A stretch of DNA of 34,862 nt from Clostridia bacterium. Its GTDB lineage: Bacteria; Bacillota; Clostridia; Christensenellales; Aristaeellaceae. The stretch spans positions 1 through 34,862 of the forward strand of contig JAFXDB010000092.1 of NCBI GenBank assembly GCA_017516305.1, written 5' to 3'. Both the position numbers and the translations under genes were made by a program. Below the pieces are notes generated by a model that saw only the letters and a list, made by a program, of their open reading frames with translations, did no database searches and was not told the origin of the DNA. Positions 15,396-22,348 of the stretch are shown piece by piece; the stretch's first letter is position 1; every line of letters begins with the position of its first letter.

Positions 15396-15437
15396 ACAAA
15401 AAGAACCGGTCCGGCGAAATGGTCGGATCGGTTCTTC
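15396..15437 (-). terminator. Rho-independent terminator of the DUF2130 gene
   Basis: On the minus strand, a 13-bp stem with one mismatch (15424-15436 with 15401-15413) is followed by a TTCTTTTTG tract. Confidence 0.85.
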
Positions 15438-15492
15438 GTGTATCCCGGCGCAGGTCAGGGCCCGATCGGGCGCCTGATACCCCCGGAAGGAA

Positions 15493-16884
15493 TCATGAGT
15501 CCTTTTTCAAATCATCAAACATGGCCTTCACTGTCGGCGCGTTCCGGGTCAGCTTCTTGATGCTCAGATCCTCGGCCTTGTTGTTGGCAAGGCGCAGGTT
15601 GTTTTCGGAGGACAAGAGCGCGGCCTTGGTCTTCTGCAGATGGTCGATCGTCTTGTCGATCTCATCAATCGCCGTCTGGAATTTCTCGCTGGCCAGGCGG
15701 TAGTTGCGGGCAAAGCCTTCCTTGAAGGCGTTCATGTTCTCCTCAAAGTGGAGAATGTCCACCTGCTGATTGCGGACGATCTGCAGCTCCTGGCGGTACT
15801 GCAGGGAATTCTGCGCCGCGTTGCGCAGCAGGGTGATCATGGGGATGAAGAACTGTGGGCGGATGACGTACATCTTGGGGTAGCGGTAGGAGACGTCCAC
15901 GATGCCGTTGTTGTACAGGTCGTTGTCAATCTCCAGCAGGGACACCAGGATGGCGTATTCGCAGCCCTTCTCCCGGCGGTCCTTGTCCAGCTCCTTGAAG
16001 AAATCCTCGTTCTTGTGCTTGGTGGCGGTGGCGTCGGCCTCGTTCTTCATTTCGAACATGATGGAGATGAACTCGGTGCCGTCCGCGCCGCATTCACGGT
16101 AGATGAAATCGCCCTTGCTGCCGGTGCGGGCGTCGTTGTCCTTCTCAAAGTAGGCATTGGGGAAGGCCGTCATGCGTAGGGTGTTGAACTGAGTCAGGCA
16201 GTGCTGCTCCAGGCTTTCGCCGATCATCTTGGTGGACTGGCGGGCCTTGAAATCCTTGTAGTACTCAATCTGCTCGTCCTTCATTTTAAGCTGATTCTCG
16301 TACTGCTCCTTCAGCGCCTTCTCGCTCAGGCGGTTTTCCGTCTCCTGGATGGCCAGCTCACCGTTCAGCTTGGCAATTTCCGACTCCCGCCGGGCCAGCT
16401 CCTCATTCTTCTTTTCCACCGCCCGGGCCACGGCCAGCTGCTTCTCCGTCTCGCCCGCCTCCAGCCGGGACTGCAGCTCGGTGATCTGCTGATTCCGGGC
16501 GGCAATCTCGGCGTCCTTCTTTGACAGGGCGGCGCTGTGTTCCTGCGCTTCGCGGGCCAGCTCCTGGTTCTTCTTTTCCACGGCCTGGGAAACGGCCAGC
16601 GTCTTTTCCGTTTCGCCGCTCTGCAGGCGGGCGCTCATTTCCGCAATCTGCTTCTCCCGGGCGGCCAGCTCCTCATCCTTCCGGGCGAGGGCGGCGGAAT
16701 GCGTCTGCTCCTCCTGCAGGCGGATCAGCTCCGCTTCCTGCTTCCTGCTGGCATTGAGCTCCTCCTCGCGGCGCCTGAGCTCCTTCATGAACTCCTGGTC
16801 GCGCACCTGATGGGCGATCTGCTGATAGCCCGTCTCGTCCACCTGGAAAACCTCGCCGCAATGGGGGCATCTGATTTCTGGCAT
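15493..16884 (-). CDS. DUF2130 protein: coiled coil plus nuclease-like domain
   Basis: The ATG at 16884 follows AGAGGAG. The 463-residue protein begins with a half zinc ribbon (C6-PH-C9), then a very long charged coiled coil (about residues 25-215). This coil contains two tandem 54-residue repeats (65-118 and 119-171, both with GETEK, AVEKKN and ELAR). The C-terminal DUF2130 domain (about 215-450) has a restriction-endonuclease-like arrangement: G258-D259-F, then FEMKNE with E278-x-K280, followed by a KDRREKGCEYAILVSLLE strand. This matches the PD-(D/E)xK layout, but nuclease activity is an inference. DUF2130 proteins have no established role. It is monocistronic, with its own promoter and terminator. 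Confidence 0.88.
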   Translation of the reverse strand: MPEIRCPHCGEVFQVDETGYQQIAHQVRDQEFMKELRRREEELNASRKQEAELIRLQEEQTHSAALARKDEELAAREKQIAEMSARLQSGETEKTLAVSQAVEKKNQELAREAQEHSAALSKKDAEIAARNQQITELQSRLEAGETEKQLAVARAVEKKNEELARRESEIAKLNGELAIQETENRLSEKALKEQYENQLKMKDEQIEYYKDFKARQSTKMIGESLEQHCLTQFNTLRMTAFPNAYFEKDNDARTGSKGDFIYRECGADGTEFISIMFEMKNEADATATKHKNEDFFKELDKDRREKGCEYAILVSLLEIDNDLYNNGIVDVSYRYPKMYVIRPQFFIPMITLLRNAAQNSLQYRQELQIVRNQQVDILHFEENMNAFKEGFARNYRLASEKFQTAIDEIDKTIDHLQKTKAALLSSENNLRLANNKAEDLSIKKLTRNAPTVKAMFDDLKKDS

Positions 16885-16942
16885 CGTGTTACACTCCTCT
16901 ATGTATTATGCTTATCGCTTGATTTCTTGCCGCAGTGCTTTC

Positions 16943-16971
16943 ATTCTATCACAGAATCGGTCTTTTCACAA
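16943..16971 (-). promoter_or_regulatory. SigA-type promoter of the DUF2130 gene
   Basis: On the minus strand, TTGTGA (16966-16971) and TAGAAT (16943-16948) have a 17-nt spacer. Confidence 0.75.
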
Positions 16972-16980
16972 GAACGGTTT

Positions 16981-17034
16981 GAAATAAGAATAGAGGAGAG
17001 AAGCAGGCCCTGCTCTCCTCTATTCCGATCTTTT
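16981..17034. terminator. Strong hairpin ending the radical SAM operon, probably bidirectional
   Basis: Perfect 12-bp arms (16989-17000 and 17013-17024) enclose a 12-nt loop. The minus-strand exit is T-rich (TCTTATTTC) and serves the operon ending at 17199; the plus-strand exit carries TTTT at 17031-17034, directly abutting element copy C. Confidence 0.8.
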
Positions 17035-17188
17035 GGTTCTTCACGTTTTGTAATGACTACATTTTCGCATTTCTCAGGGACTGGCTGAACGGCGCAAAGG
17101 TGCTTTGCCTATCCGGGAAACGAACAGCGATTCCCCTCCGTCCCCCTCTTGCCCCCAAGTCGTCAGAAAGACGGCTGCATACCGGGGC
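17035..17188 (-). mobile_element. MITE-like element, copy C (truncated, inverted)
   Basis: Read on the minus strand, this is the right-hand half of the element seen at 18922-19246: a GCCCCGGTATGCAGCC block, a hairpin with a CTGTT loop, a CCCTGAGAAA block and the terminal CGTGAAGAACC. The left half is missing or has been replaced by the end of the neighbouring gene. The terminal GGTTCTTCACG (plus strand, 17035-17045) begins directly after a TTTT tract. Confidence 0.65.
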
Positions 17189-17198
17189 TTCCCGTATC

Positions 17199-17741
17199 TC
17201 AGTCATCCTCCCAGTCGTCGCCGAAATGCTCACGATCAAGCGCAAGAAGCTGATCAATCACATCGGGAGAATAGGCATCCAGGTCTTCAAAGCACTCGGG
17301 ATTGATTTCCATCACAGCATCCTCGTCCACGTTCTCCAGGGAGCAGAACGCGGAGTCAGTCACGCCGTCAGCGAAGGTCACGCGGGCAACCTCCGGAAGA
17401 TCGCATTCAAACTGACACACGCTGTAAACCCTGGCGGTGGACTGCTCGTTGATGGCCTCCTGATTCTCCTCCAGGAACCGAGCCAGCGCCGAATCCTCTT
17501 TCCCCTGACGCTCCAACAGATGCAGCAGCAGGCCAGCAACGCTTCCGGTGTCCTTCAGATCGACGATGTAATCAATATCAACGCCATCTCCGTCGATATC
17601 ATTGGCGGCGTTTTCGCAGAACCGCTTCATTGTGATCTTCTCATTTTTCGTCAGCCACTCATTCAGCATGGGGCTGTCAAGCTGCACGATGGTGAAGCTG
17701 CTGGAACTGGAATTGGTGACAAAATCAGTGCGGATTTTCAT
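17199..17741 (-). CDS. Protein with N-terminal DFVTNSSSSSF motif, probable target of the adjacent radical SAM enzyme
   Basis: The ATG at 17741 overlaps the radical SAM stop codon as ATGA and has GGAGG upstream, so the two are translationally coupled. The 180-residue, strongly acidic protein has no signal peptide or membrane helix. Its first 16 residues read MKIRTDFVTN followed by five serines and Phe; the rest (acidic helices, six Cys spread over the chain, a DDWEDD end) matches nothing I recognise. I recall the TDFVTNSSSSSF start from many otherwise dissimilar clostridial and phage hypothetical proteins, which would suggest a leader or recognition tag, but I cannot check this here. Modification by the coupled radical SAM/SPASM enzyme is an inference from position. 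Confidence 0.75.
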   Translation of the reverse strand: MKIRTDFVTNSSSSSFTIVQLDSPMLNEWLTKNEKITMKRFCENAANDIDGDGVDIDYIVDLKDTGSVAGLLLHLLERQGKEDSALARFLEENQEAINEQSTARVYSVCQFECDLPEVARVTFADGVTDSAFCSLENVDEDAVMEINPECFEDLDAYSPDVIDQLLALDREHFGDDWEDD

Positions 17742-18826
17742 TTGGCGTCCTCCTTCACAAGTCGCTTGCTGCTGTCGCAGAAAACTATCTCCGGCATGAG
17801 CGGGCAGCCGCCCATGCACAGTTCCTTCTTTTCACAGCCGGGACATGCCCCGCGCATCCGATTGCGGAAACGCTCGAAGGGCTCGCTGTTCCAGGCTTCT
17901 TCAATGCTCATATCCCGCAGAGACACCTCATACCGCTTCTGCTGGTCAAAGCTGCAGGGAACCATCACCATGTCCGCGCCGATGTAGCAGCTGTACCGTC
18001 CGCCCTCGCAGGTGTCCAGGGACTCCGGCAGGATGGATTTGCAGAACCGGATGGCCCCGGGTACATTGCAGCTGTCCATGCCGACCTTGAAGGGATGGCG
18101 TGTCTCCACCTGGGAGAAGAATCTGGCCACCCGCGGATCATCCACGGACAGCATATTGGCCCGGGTGCCCTGACCGGCGGGCTTGTGCAGCAGGAAAATG
18201 ACTGCATTGACGCCCCGGGGGAAATCGTTCCGGGTCAGCCGGTCGATGGCCTCGTCGATGCTGTTTTTTCCCAGCACATAGTGGATGTTGGTTTTCACGC
18301 CGGCGTCCAGCAGCATCTGAATCGCATTCAGCGTGTATTCGCTGCGGTACCAGCTGACGGCCACGGCGCCGCAGTATTCCCTGCAGAGGGCAGCAATCCC
18401 GGGCGTCATGCCATAGCCGGAGGTGGTGAAGTTCGGTACAAGGTGATTGTCACGGCAGATCCGGAGAATCTCCTCGAAATGCTCGTGCTGATCCGGGTCG
18501 CCGCGTCCGCCAAGGGCAAACTGGTTGCACCTCCCCCTGGACTGCTCAGCAATCCGGCGGAAATCCCCGACGCTCATGTTGGGCTGCTCCACCAGCATGC
18601 CGCTTTGATAGCAACCGATGCCCGCTTTGGCACACAGCCCTGTTTTGCCGTGAATACAGTGCCCCATGATGCCGACGTCAATCAGGTGCGGATAGGAACC
18701 CATGAAGGGATCGACTCCCGTGTCCCTTCCATCTTCATCCAGGATGCCGGTGCGGACATAGGCGCCGGTCTCTGTATCAAAGGCAAACTTGAAATGATAT
18801 TTCCGGTCATGGACGACATAATGCAT
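17738..18826 (-). CDS. Radical SAM/SPASM-domain enzyme, probable peptide or protein modifier
   Basis: The 362-residue protein starts at 18826 after AAGAAGG. The N-terminal 50 residues are a beta-rich lead-in. The first cysteine cluster is C57, C65, C72 (in GIMGHC...GLC...GIGCYQSG), spaced CX7CX6C instead of the canonical CX3CX2C. A FALGGRGDP segment stands where radical SAM enzymes have the SAM-contacting GGE motif. The C-terminus carries a SPASM-type auxiliary cluster domain: C273, C280, C291, then C328-x2-C331-x5-C337-x3-C341 and C350, exactly the CX2CX5CX3C spacing of SPASM. SPASM enzymes mostly modify ribosomally made peptides or proteins. The downstream gene overlaps by 4 nt and is the obvious substrate candidate. 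Confidence 0.85.
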   Translation of the reverse strand: MHYVVHDRKYHFKFAFDTETGAYVRTGILDEDGRDTGVDPFMGSYPHLIDVGIMGHCIHGKTGLCAKAGIGCYQSGMLVEQPNMSVGDFRRIAEQSRGRCNQFALGGRGDPDQHEHFEEILRICRDNHLVPNFTTSGYGMTPGIAALCREYCGAVAVSWYRSEYTLNAIQMLLDAGVKTNIHYVLGKNSIDEAIDRLTRNDFPRGVNAVIFLLHKPAGQGTRANMLSVDDPRVARFFSQVETRHPFKVGMDSCNVPGAIRFCKSILPESLDTCEGGRYSCYIGADMVMVPCSFDQQKRYEVSLRDMSIEEAWNSEPFERFRNRMRGACPGCEKKELCMGGCPLMPEIVFCDSSKRLVKEDAK

Positions 18827-18865
18827 GCATATACCTTCTTTCGGTATAAGAAGTGTTCTGCATTC

Positions 18866-18899
18866 ATTATAGCAGGTAATGTGGCAGGAACCTTGCCAC
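18866..18899 (-). promoter_or_regulatory. -10 box and overlapping palindrome upstream of the radical SAM operon
   Basis: On the minus strand, TATAAT (18866-18871) lies 40 nt before the start codon. Where the -35 box should be there is no good match but a palindrome with 6-bp perfect arms, GTGGCA-N7-TGCCAC (18881-18899). This looks like an activator or repressor site at a promoter with a poor -35 element. Confidence 0.6.
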
Positions 18900-18921
18900 T
18901 TTGTCTGAGGAATCTAAAAAA

Positions 18922-19246
18922 GTTATTCACGGAAAGTCAGGGAATGGTTTGTATGATATGGTGCAGACACCTTCCCAGCTGTGCGGCTGCATCGAAGCCA
19001 TGAAGGGGAAGACGCGGCGTCTTTGCGGAGGGTTGCGCCCTCGTTCTGATTCATTCAAGCAACCCTCCGCAACGTCGCCGCCCCGATATGCAGCCGCCTT
19101 TCCATCGCCTCAGGGACAGGAGGGGACGGGGGAAAAGCTCTGTTAGCTTTTCCGAACAGGAAAAAGCGCCTTCGCGCCGCTTTCGGCGGGCGAAAACGGC
19201 TCCCCACTTACATTTTTGGTCATTCCCTGAGAAAACGTGAAGAACC
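18922..19246 (+). mobile_element. Structured MITE-like element, copy B (most intact, 325 bp)
   Basis: Terminal inverted repeats of 25 bp lie at 18922-18946 (GTTATTCACG-N5-TCAGGGAATG) and 19221-19245 (its complement, with one mismatch in the outer 10 bases and a mismatched N5). Inside are a 23-bp inverted pair with 21 matches (19014-19036 and 19059-19081), an outer GGCTGCAT/ATGCAGCC pair, and a 9-bp hairpin with a CTGTT loop (19131-19153). There is no plausible open frame and no transposase. TAAAAAA occurs directly before the left end and 3 nt beyond the right end, a possible but uncertain target duplication because the right one is also the serA terminator tract. The element accounts for most of the 18827-19321 gene-free stretch. 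Confidence 0.8.
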
Positions 19247-19249
19247 AAT

Positions 19250-19303
19250 AAAAAACCGGGTGGCAGCGAAGGGCTTGCGGGCCCTCCAATGCCACCCGGA
19301 GGT
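19250..19303 (-). terminator. Rho-independent terminator of serA
   Basis: On the minus strand, arms of 10 bp (19290-19299 with 19256-19265) plus an inner GGGC/GCCC pair are followed by six T residues (A6 at 19250-19255). Element copy B ends 3 nt beyond. Confidence 0.9.
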
Positions 19304-19321
19304 GGTTGACAGGATGTGAAA

Positions 19322-20488
19322 TCAGCCGAAGGTGCGGACGCGGAACACGCCGGGCAGGCGCTTGATGTTGGCGATGGCCTGGGCGCTGGGGAGCTCCGGC
19401 ACGTCCACCACGGTGACGGCCATGTCCTTCTTGGACTTGTTGGTCAGGTTGACGATGTTCACGCCCTCGGCGGAGATGCAGGCGGTGATGGGCGCGATGG
19501 TGTTGGGCACGTTCTCGTGGATGACGAGGATGCGCGCGCCTTCGGGAGCGCTCATGGGCACCTCGGGCAGGTTGACGGAATTGTGGATGGAGCCGACCTC
19601 CAGGTAGTCGCGCATCTGGGCCGCGGCCATGGAGGCGCAGTTCTCCTCGGATTCCTCGGTGGAGGCGCCCAGGTGGGGGATGGCGATGACCTTCTCCACG
19701 CCCAGCAGGTCATCGGAGGGGAAGTCCACCACATAGGCCTTCAGCTGACCGGAGGCCAGGGCCGCCTTGACGGCCTCGTTGTCCACCAGCTCGTTGCGGC
19801 TGAAGTTCATCAGTACCGCGCCGGGCTTCATCTTGGCGATGACGTCGGCGTTGATCATGCCGCGGGTCTTGTCGTTCAGCGGCACATGCACGGTCAGGTA
19901 GTCCGCCTTGGCGAAGACCTCGGCGTCGTTGGCCGCGTGGACAACCTTGTGGCTCAGCGCCCAGGCGTTGTCCACGGAGATGTAGGGGTCATGGCCGATG
20001 ACGTTCATGCCCAGGCCGTTGCAGGCGGCGTTGGCCACAATGCGGCCGATAGCGCCCAGGCCCACGACGCCCAGCATCTTGCCGCGGATCTCGTTGCCGG
20101 CGAACTGGCCCTTGCCCTTTTCGACCAGCTTCGGCACATCCGCCTGGCCCTTGAGGCCCTGGGCCCACTGCATGCCGCCGAAAACGTCGCGGCTGGCCAG
20201 CAGCAGACCGCAGATGACCAGCTCTGCCACGGCGTTGGCATTGGCGCCGGGGGTATTGAAGACACAGATGCCCGCCTTGGAGCACTTGTCAATCGGGATG
20301 TTGTTGACGCCTGCGCCGGCACGGGCAATGGCCAGCAGGTTCTCGCCGAAGGTCATGTCATGCATGGCGGCGGAACGGACCAGGATGCCCTCCGGCACCG
20401 GCTCCTCGGCGGACACGGTGTACTTCTCAGCCGACAGCTGGGTGTAGATGATATCGGAAATCTTGTTCAGCGTCTGGATCTTGAACAT
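19322..20488 (-). CDS. serA: D-3-phosphoglycerate dehydrogenase
   Basis: SerA oxidises 3-phosphoglycerate to 3-phosphohydroxypyruvate, the first step of serine synthesis. The start follows GGGGAGG with 8-nt spacing. The 388-residue protein has the substrate domain (RAGAGVNNIPID, NTPGANANAVAELV) and the NAD-binding Rossmann motif GVVGLGAIGR. The catalytic residues are in VLMNFSRNELVDNEA (the Arg of the triad region), a DFPSDD segment and the His in AIPHLGASTEESEENCA. A C-terminal ACT domain of about 70 residues follows (RILVIHENVPNTIAPIT onward) and ends the protein; ACT domains bind serine for feedback control in many SerA enzymes. There is no intervening ASB domain. It lies 124 nt after serC, probably in one transcript. 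Confidence 0.96.
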   Translation of the reverse strand: MFKIQTLNKISDIIYTQLSAEKYTVSAEEPVPEGILVRSAAMHDMTFGENLLAIARAGAGVNNIPIDKCSKAGICVFNTPGANANAVAELVICGLLLASRDVFGGMQWAQGLKGQADVPKLVEKGKGQFAGNEIRGKMLGVVGLGAIGRIVANAACNGLGMNVIGHDPYISVDNAWALSHKVVHAANDAEVFAKADYLTVHVPLNDKTRGMINADVIAKMKPGAVLMNFSRNELVDNEAVKAALASGQLKAYVVDFPSDDLLGVEKVIAIPHLGASTEESEENCASMAAAQMRDYLEVGSIHNSVNLPEVPMSAPEGARILVIHENVPNTIAPITACISAEGVNIVNLTNKSKKDMAVTVVDVPELPSAQAIANIKRLPGVFRVRTFG

Positions 20489-20518
20489 CGTATTGGCCTC
20501 CCCTGTTATGATGATAAA

Positions 20519-20600
20519 AGGATGGCGGGCGACGGCGCCCCTCCCCTACGAAGCCCTCCGTAGGGGCGAGCATTGCTCGCCCGCCCTGCCGCTGCTCCCA
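20519..20600. repeat. GTAGGGGCGA-type intergenic palindrome between serC and serA
   Basis: A palindrome with arms GGGCGAGC and GCTCGCCC (loop ATT, about 20563-20581) is preceded by GCCCCTCCCCTACG, partly complementary to the CGTAGGGGCGA that follows. It is related to the repeat at 5764-5820 but has different arm bases that still pair. It fills the gap between the two serine genes and may dampen or process the joint transcript. Confidence 0.6.
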
Positions 20601-20612
20601 GCGGCCAGGATT

Positions 20613-21689
20613 TTACGCGTTGTCCGCCTCGAACTGCTTCATGAAGTCCACCAGCTTCTTCACGCCTTCCACAGGCATGGCGTTGTAAATGCTGGCGCGC
20701 ATGCCGCCGACGGTGCGGTGGCCCTTCAGGTTCACCAGGCCCTGCGCAGCGGCAGCCTTGACGAAGGCCGCGTCCTTGTCTGCGTCGCCGGTGACGAAGG
20801 TGACGTTCATCAGGCTCCGGTATTCCTTCTGGGCCGTGCCCTTGAAGAGCTTCGATTCGTCCAGGAAGTCATAGAGCATGGCAGCCTTTTCCTGGTTGAC
20901 CTTGTAGATGGCCTCGACGCCGCCGATGGACAGCAGCCACTCGAAGGTCAGGCCCGCCAGGTAGATGCCCCAGGTGTTGGGGGTGTTGTACATGCTGCCC
21001 TTGTCAGCCTGCACGGTCCAGTTCATCAGCTTCGGGCAGAGCTTGTTGGCGTTGCCCAGCAGATCCTTCTTCACCACCATGACGCACAGGCCGGAGGGGC
21101 CGATGTTCTTCTGCGCGCCGGCGTAGATGACGCCGTACTTGGTCACGTCCATGGGCTGGGAGAGGATGTAGGAGGAGGCGTCGCAGACGATGGGCGCCTT
21201 CACGTCCGGCAGCTCGATGTAGCGGGTGCCGTAGATGGTGTTGTTCTGGCAGATGTGGACATAATCCGCATCGTCGGAGAAGTTGGCGGTCTTCATGTCC
21301 GGCACGTAGGTGTAATTGTCCTCGCGGCTGGAGGCGGCGATGTTGACCGTGCCGTAGCGCTTGGCTTCCTCGGCGGCCAGGTGTGCGAAGTTGCCGGAGT
21401 CCACATAGTCGGCCTTGCCGGTCTTCATCAGGTTCAGCGGGATGCCGGAGAACTGCTCGGTCGCGCCGCCCTGCAGGAACAGCACCTCGTAATCATCCGG
21501 GATGTTCATGACCTTGCGGAGGTTGGCCACGGTCTGGTCGAAGATGTCGGTGTACATCTTGGAGCGGTGGGACATTTCCATCACGCTCATGCCGGTAGCG
21601 CCGTAGCACATCAGGTCCTTCTGCGCCTTTTCCAGGACGGGCTGAGCCAGCATGGCGGGGCCGGGGGAGAAGTTAAAAACGCGATCCAT
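20613..21689 (-). CDS. serC: Phosphoserine aminotransferase
   Basis: SerC is a PLP enzyme that transaminates 3-phosphohydroxypyruvate to phosphoserine with glutamate. The ATG at 21689 (MDRVFNFSPGPAML) is chosen because AAGGAGG lies 8 nt before it; a nearer ATG two codons upstream is too close. The 358-residue length is typical. Visible family blocks are FNFSPGPA, MEMSHRSK, FLQGGATEQFSG, the strand CDASSYILSQPMD before the Schiff-base lysine, YAGAQKNIGPSGLCVMVVKK (PLP lysine in QKN), NTPNTWGIYL and GHRTVGGMRASIYNAMP. It is the first gene of the serC-serA unit. Confidence 0.96.
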   Translation of the reverse strand: MDRVFNFSPGPAMLAQPVLEKAQKDLMCYGATGMSVMEMSHRSKMYTDIFDQTVANLRKVMNIPDDYEVLFLQGGATEQFSGIPLNLMKTGKADYVDSGNFAHLAAEEAKRYGTVNIAASSREDNYTYVPDMKTANFSDDADYVHICQNNTIYGTRYIELPDVKAPIVCDASSYILSQPMDVTKYGVIYAGAQKNIGPSGLCVMVVKKDLLGNANKLCPKLMNWTVQADKGSMYNTPNTWGIYLAGLTFEWLLSIGGVEAIYKVNQEKAAMLYDFLDESKLFKGTAQKEYRSLMNVTFVTGDADKDAAFVKAAAAQGLVNLKGHRTVGGMRASIYNAMPVEGVKKLVDFMKQFEADNA

Positions 21690-21708
21690 ATGCATATCCT
21701 CCTTGATG

Positions 21709-21724
21709 ATCCTGCTTGCAGGAT
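21709..21724 (-). promoter_or_regulatory. Perfect hairpin in the serC leader
   Basis: ATCCTGC and GCAGGAT arms with a 2-base centre form a perfect 16-bp palindrome directly upstream of the serC ribosome binding site. A second leader pair, GTGGT/ACCAC, lies about 40 nt earlier in the transcript. The same half-site occurs at 22601-22625. It could be an operator or a leader RNA hairpin. Confidence 0.45.
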
Positions 21725-21785
21725 GTATACTGTGTTCTGCGCGGGACAAAATCTGCCCGGTGGTCGATTTCTGTACCACGCCTAT

Positions 21786-21814
21786 AGTATGCATCATTCT
21801 GCGGCAAATTGCAA
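21786..21814 (-). promoter_or_regulatory. Promoter of serC-serA
   Basis: On the minus strand, TTGCAA (21809-21814) and CATACT (21786-21791) have a 17-nt spacer, giving a leader of about 90 nt. Confidence 0.65.
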
Positions 21815-21978
21815 GCGAAATACACAGGAAGAACAAGAGATTTGTCAACCGGGATTTGCCGGGCGGGCAAGCCGGGGGCGAGGGGCGATGCGCTCCGGCG
21901 GAATCGGGCGCACCAGCTGACGGGCAGGGGAGCTTTGGTGACCTGTATTCTCTGCGTTGGTCCAAAAGTCCGGGGGAC

Positions 21979-22013
21979 GAAAAAAGTCCCCGCGGTGAAC
22001 CGCAGGGACTGGA
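21979..22013 (-). terminator. Rho-independent terminator of the zinc-ribbon gene
   Basis: On the minus strand, AGTCCC plus an inner TGCGGT/ACCGCG pair form a strong stem with GGGACT, followed by TTTTTTC. It lies about 40 nt after the stop codon. Confidence 0.88.
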
Positions 22014-22051
22014 TTGCTCAATCTGTTCAGTGCGTCAGCACCGGCCGCTGA

Positions 22052-22348
22052 TTAGAAGCGGGCGGGACGACGGGACTGGAAGCAGGAGGGGCAGTAGACG
22101 GGCTTGGAGCCGTTGGGCTGGAAGCGCAGCTGGAAGGAAGCGCCGCACTCGTCGCACACAGCGTCGAACAGGGGACGATCGTCGCCGCCGTTCTGGGCGC
22201 GCTTGCGGGCGTTACGGCAATCGCGGCAGCGAGCGGGCTTGTTGGTGAAGCCCTTCTCGGCGTAGAAGGCCTGCTCGGAAGCAGAGAACACGAACTCGTT
22301 GTTGCACTCACGGCAAACAAGGGTCTCGTCCTGGTAATCGTTGTACAT
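22052..22348 (-). CDS. Small zinc-ribbon protein with four CxxC knuckles
   Basis: The ATG at 22348 lies 9 nt after GGAGG. The 98-residue protein has four CxxC knuckles: CREC and CRDC in the N-terminal half, CDEC and CPSC in the C-terminal half, enough for two zinc ions. The N-terminal part (ETLVCRECNNEFVFSASEQ, then FYAEKGFTNKPARCRDCR) matches the probable zinc-ribbon family I know as zf-trcl. The second ribbon (FDAVCDECGASFQLRFQP, then KPVYCPSC) resembles the CxxCG proteins common in Clostridia and Patescibacteria. Its function is unknown; nucleic-acid or ribosome association is a guess. It has a long leader (about 115 nt) and a palindrome over its -35 region. Confidence 0.85.
   Translation of the reverse strand: MYNDYQDETLVCRECNNEFVFSASEQAFYAEKGFTNKPARCRDCRNARKRAQNGGDDRPLFDAVCDECGASFQLRFQPNGSKPVYCPSCFQSRRPARF

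Noticed and set aside
17035..19246. Copies B and C as the two ends of a composite transposon carrying the radical SAM cassette.
   Set aside because: They do flank the cassette in inverted orientation, but copy C is truncated and no transposase or target duplication around the whole segment is visible. It remains possible but is unsupported.
18922..19246. CRISPR array or leader.
   Set aside because: The repeats are kilobases apart, over 300 bp long and not interspersed with spacers; no cas genes are present.
21690..21800. Serine T-box riboswitch in front of serC.
   Set aside because: The leader is only about 90 nt and lacks the T-box consensus and an antiterminator/terminator pair.
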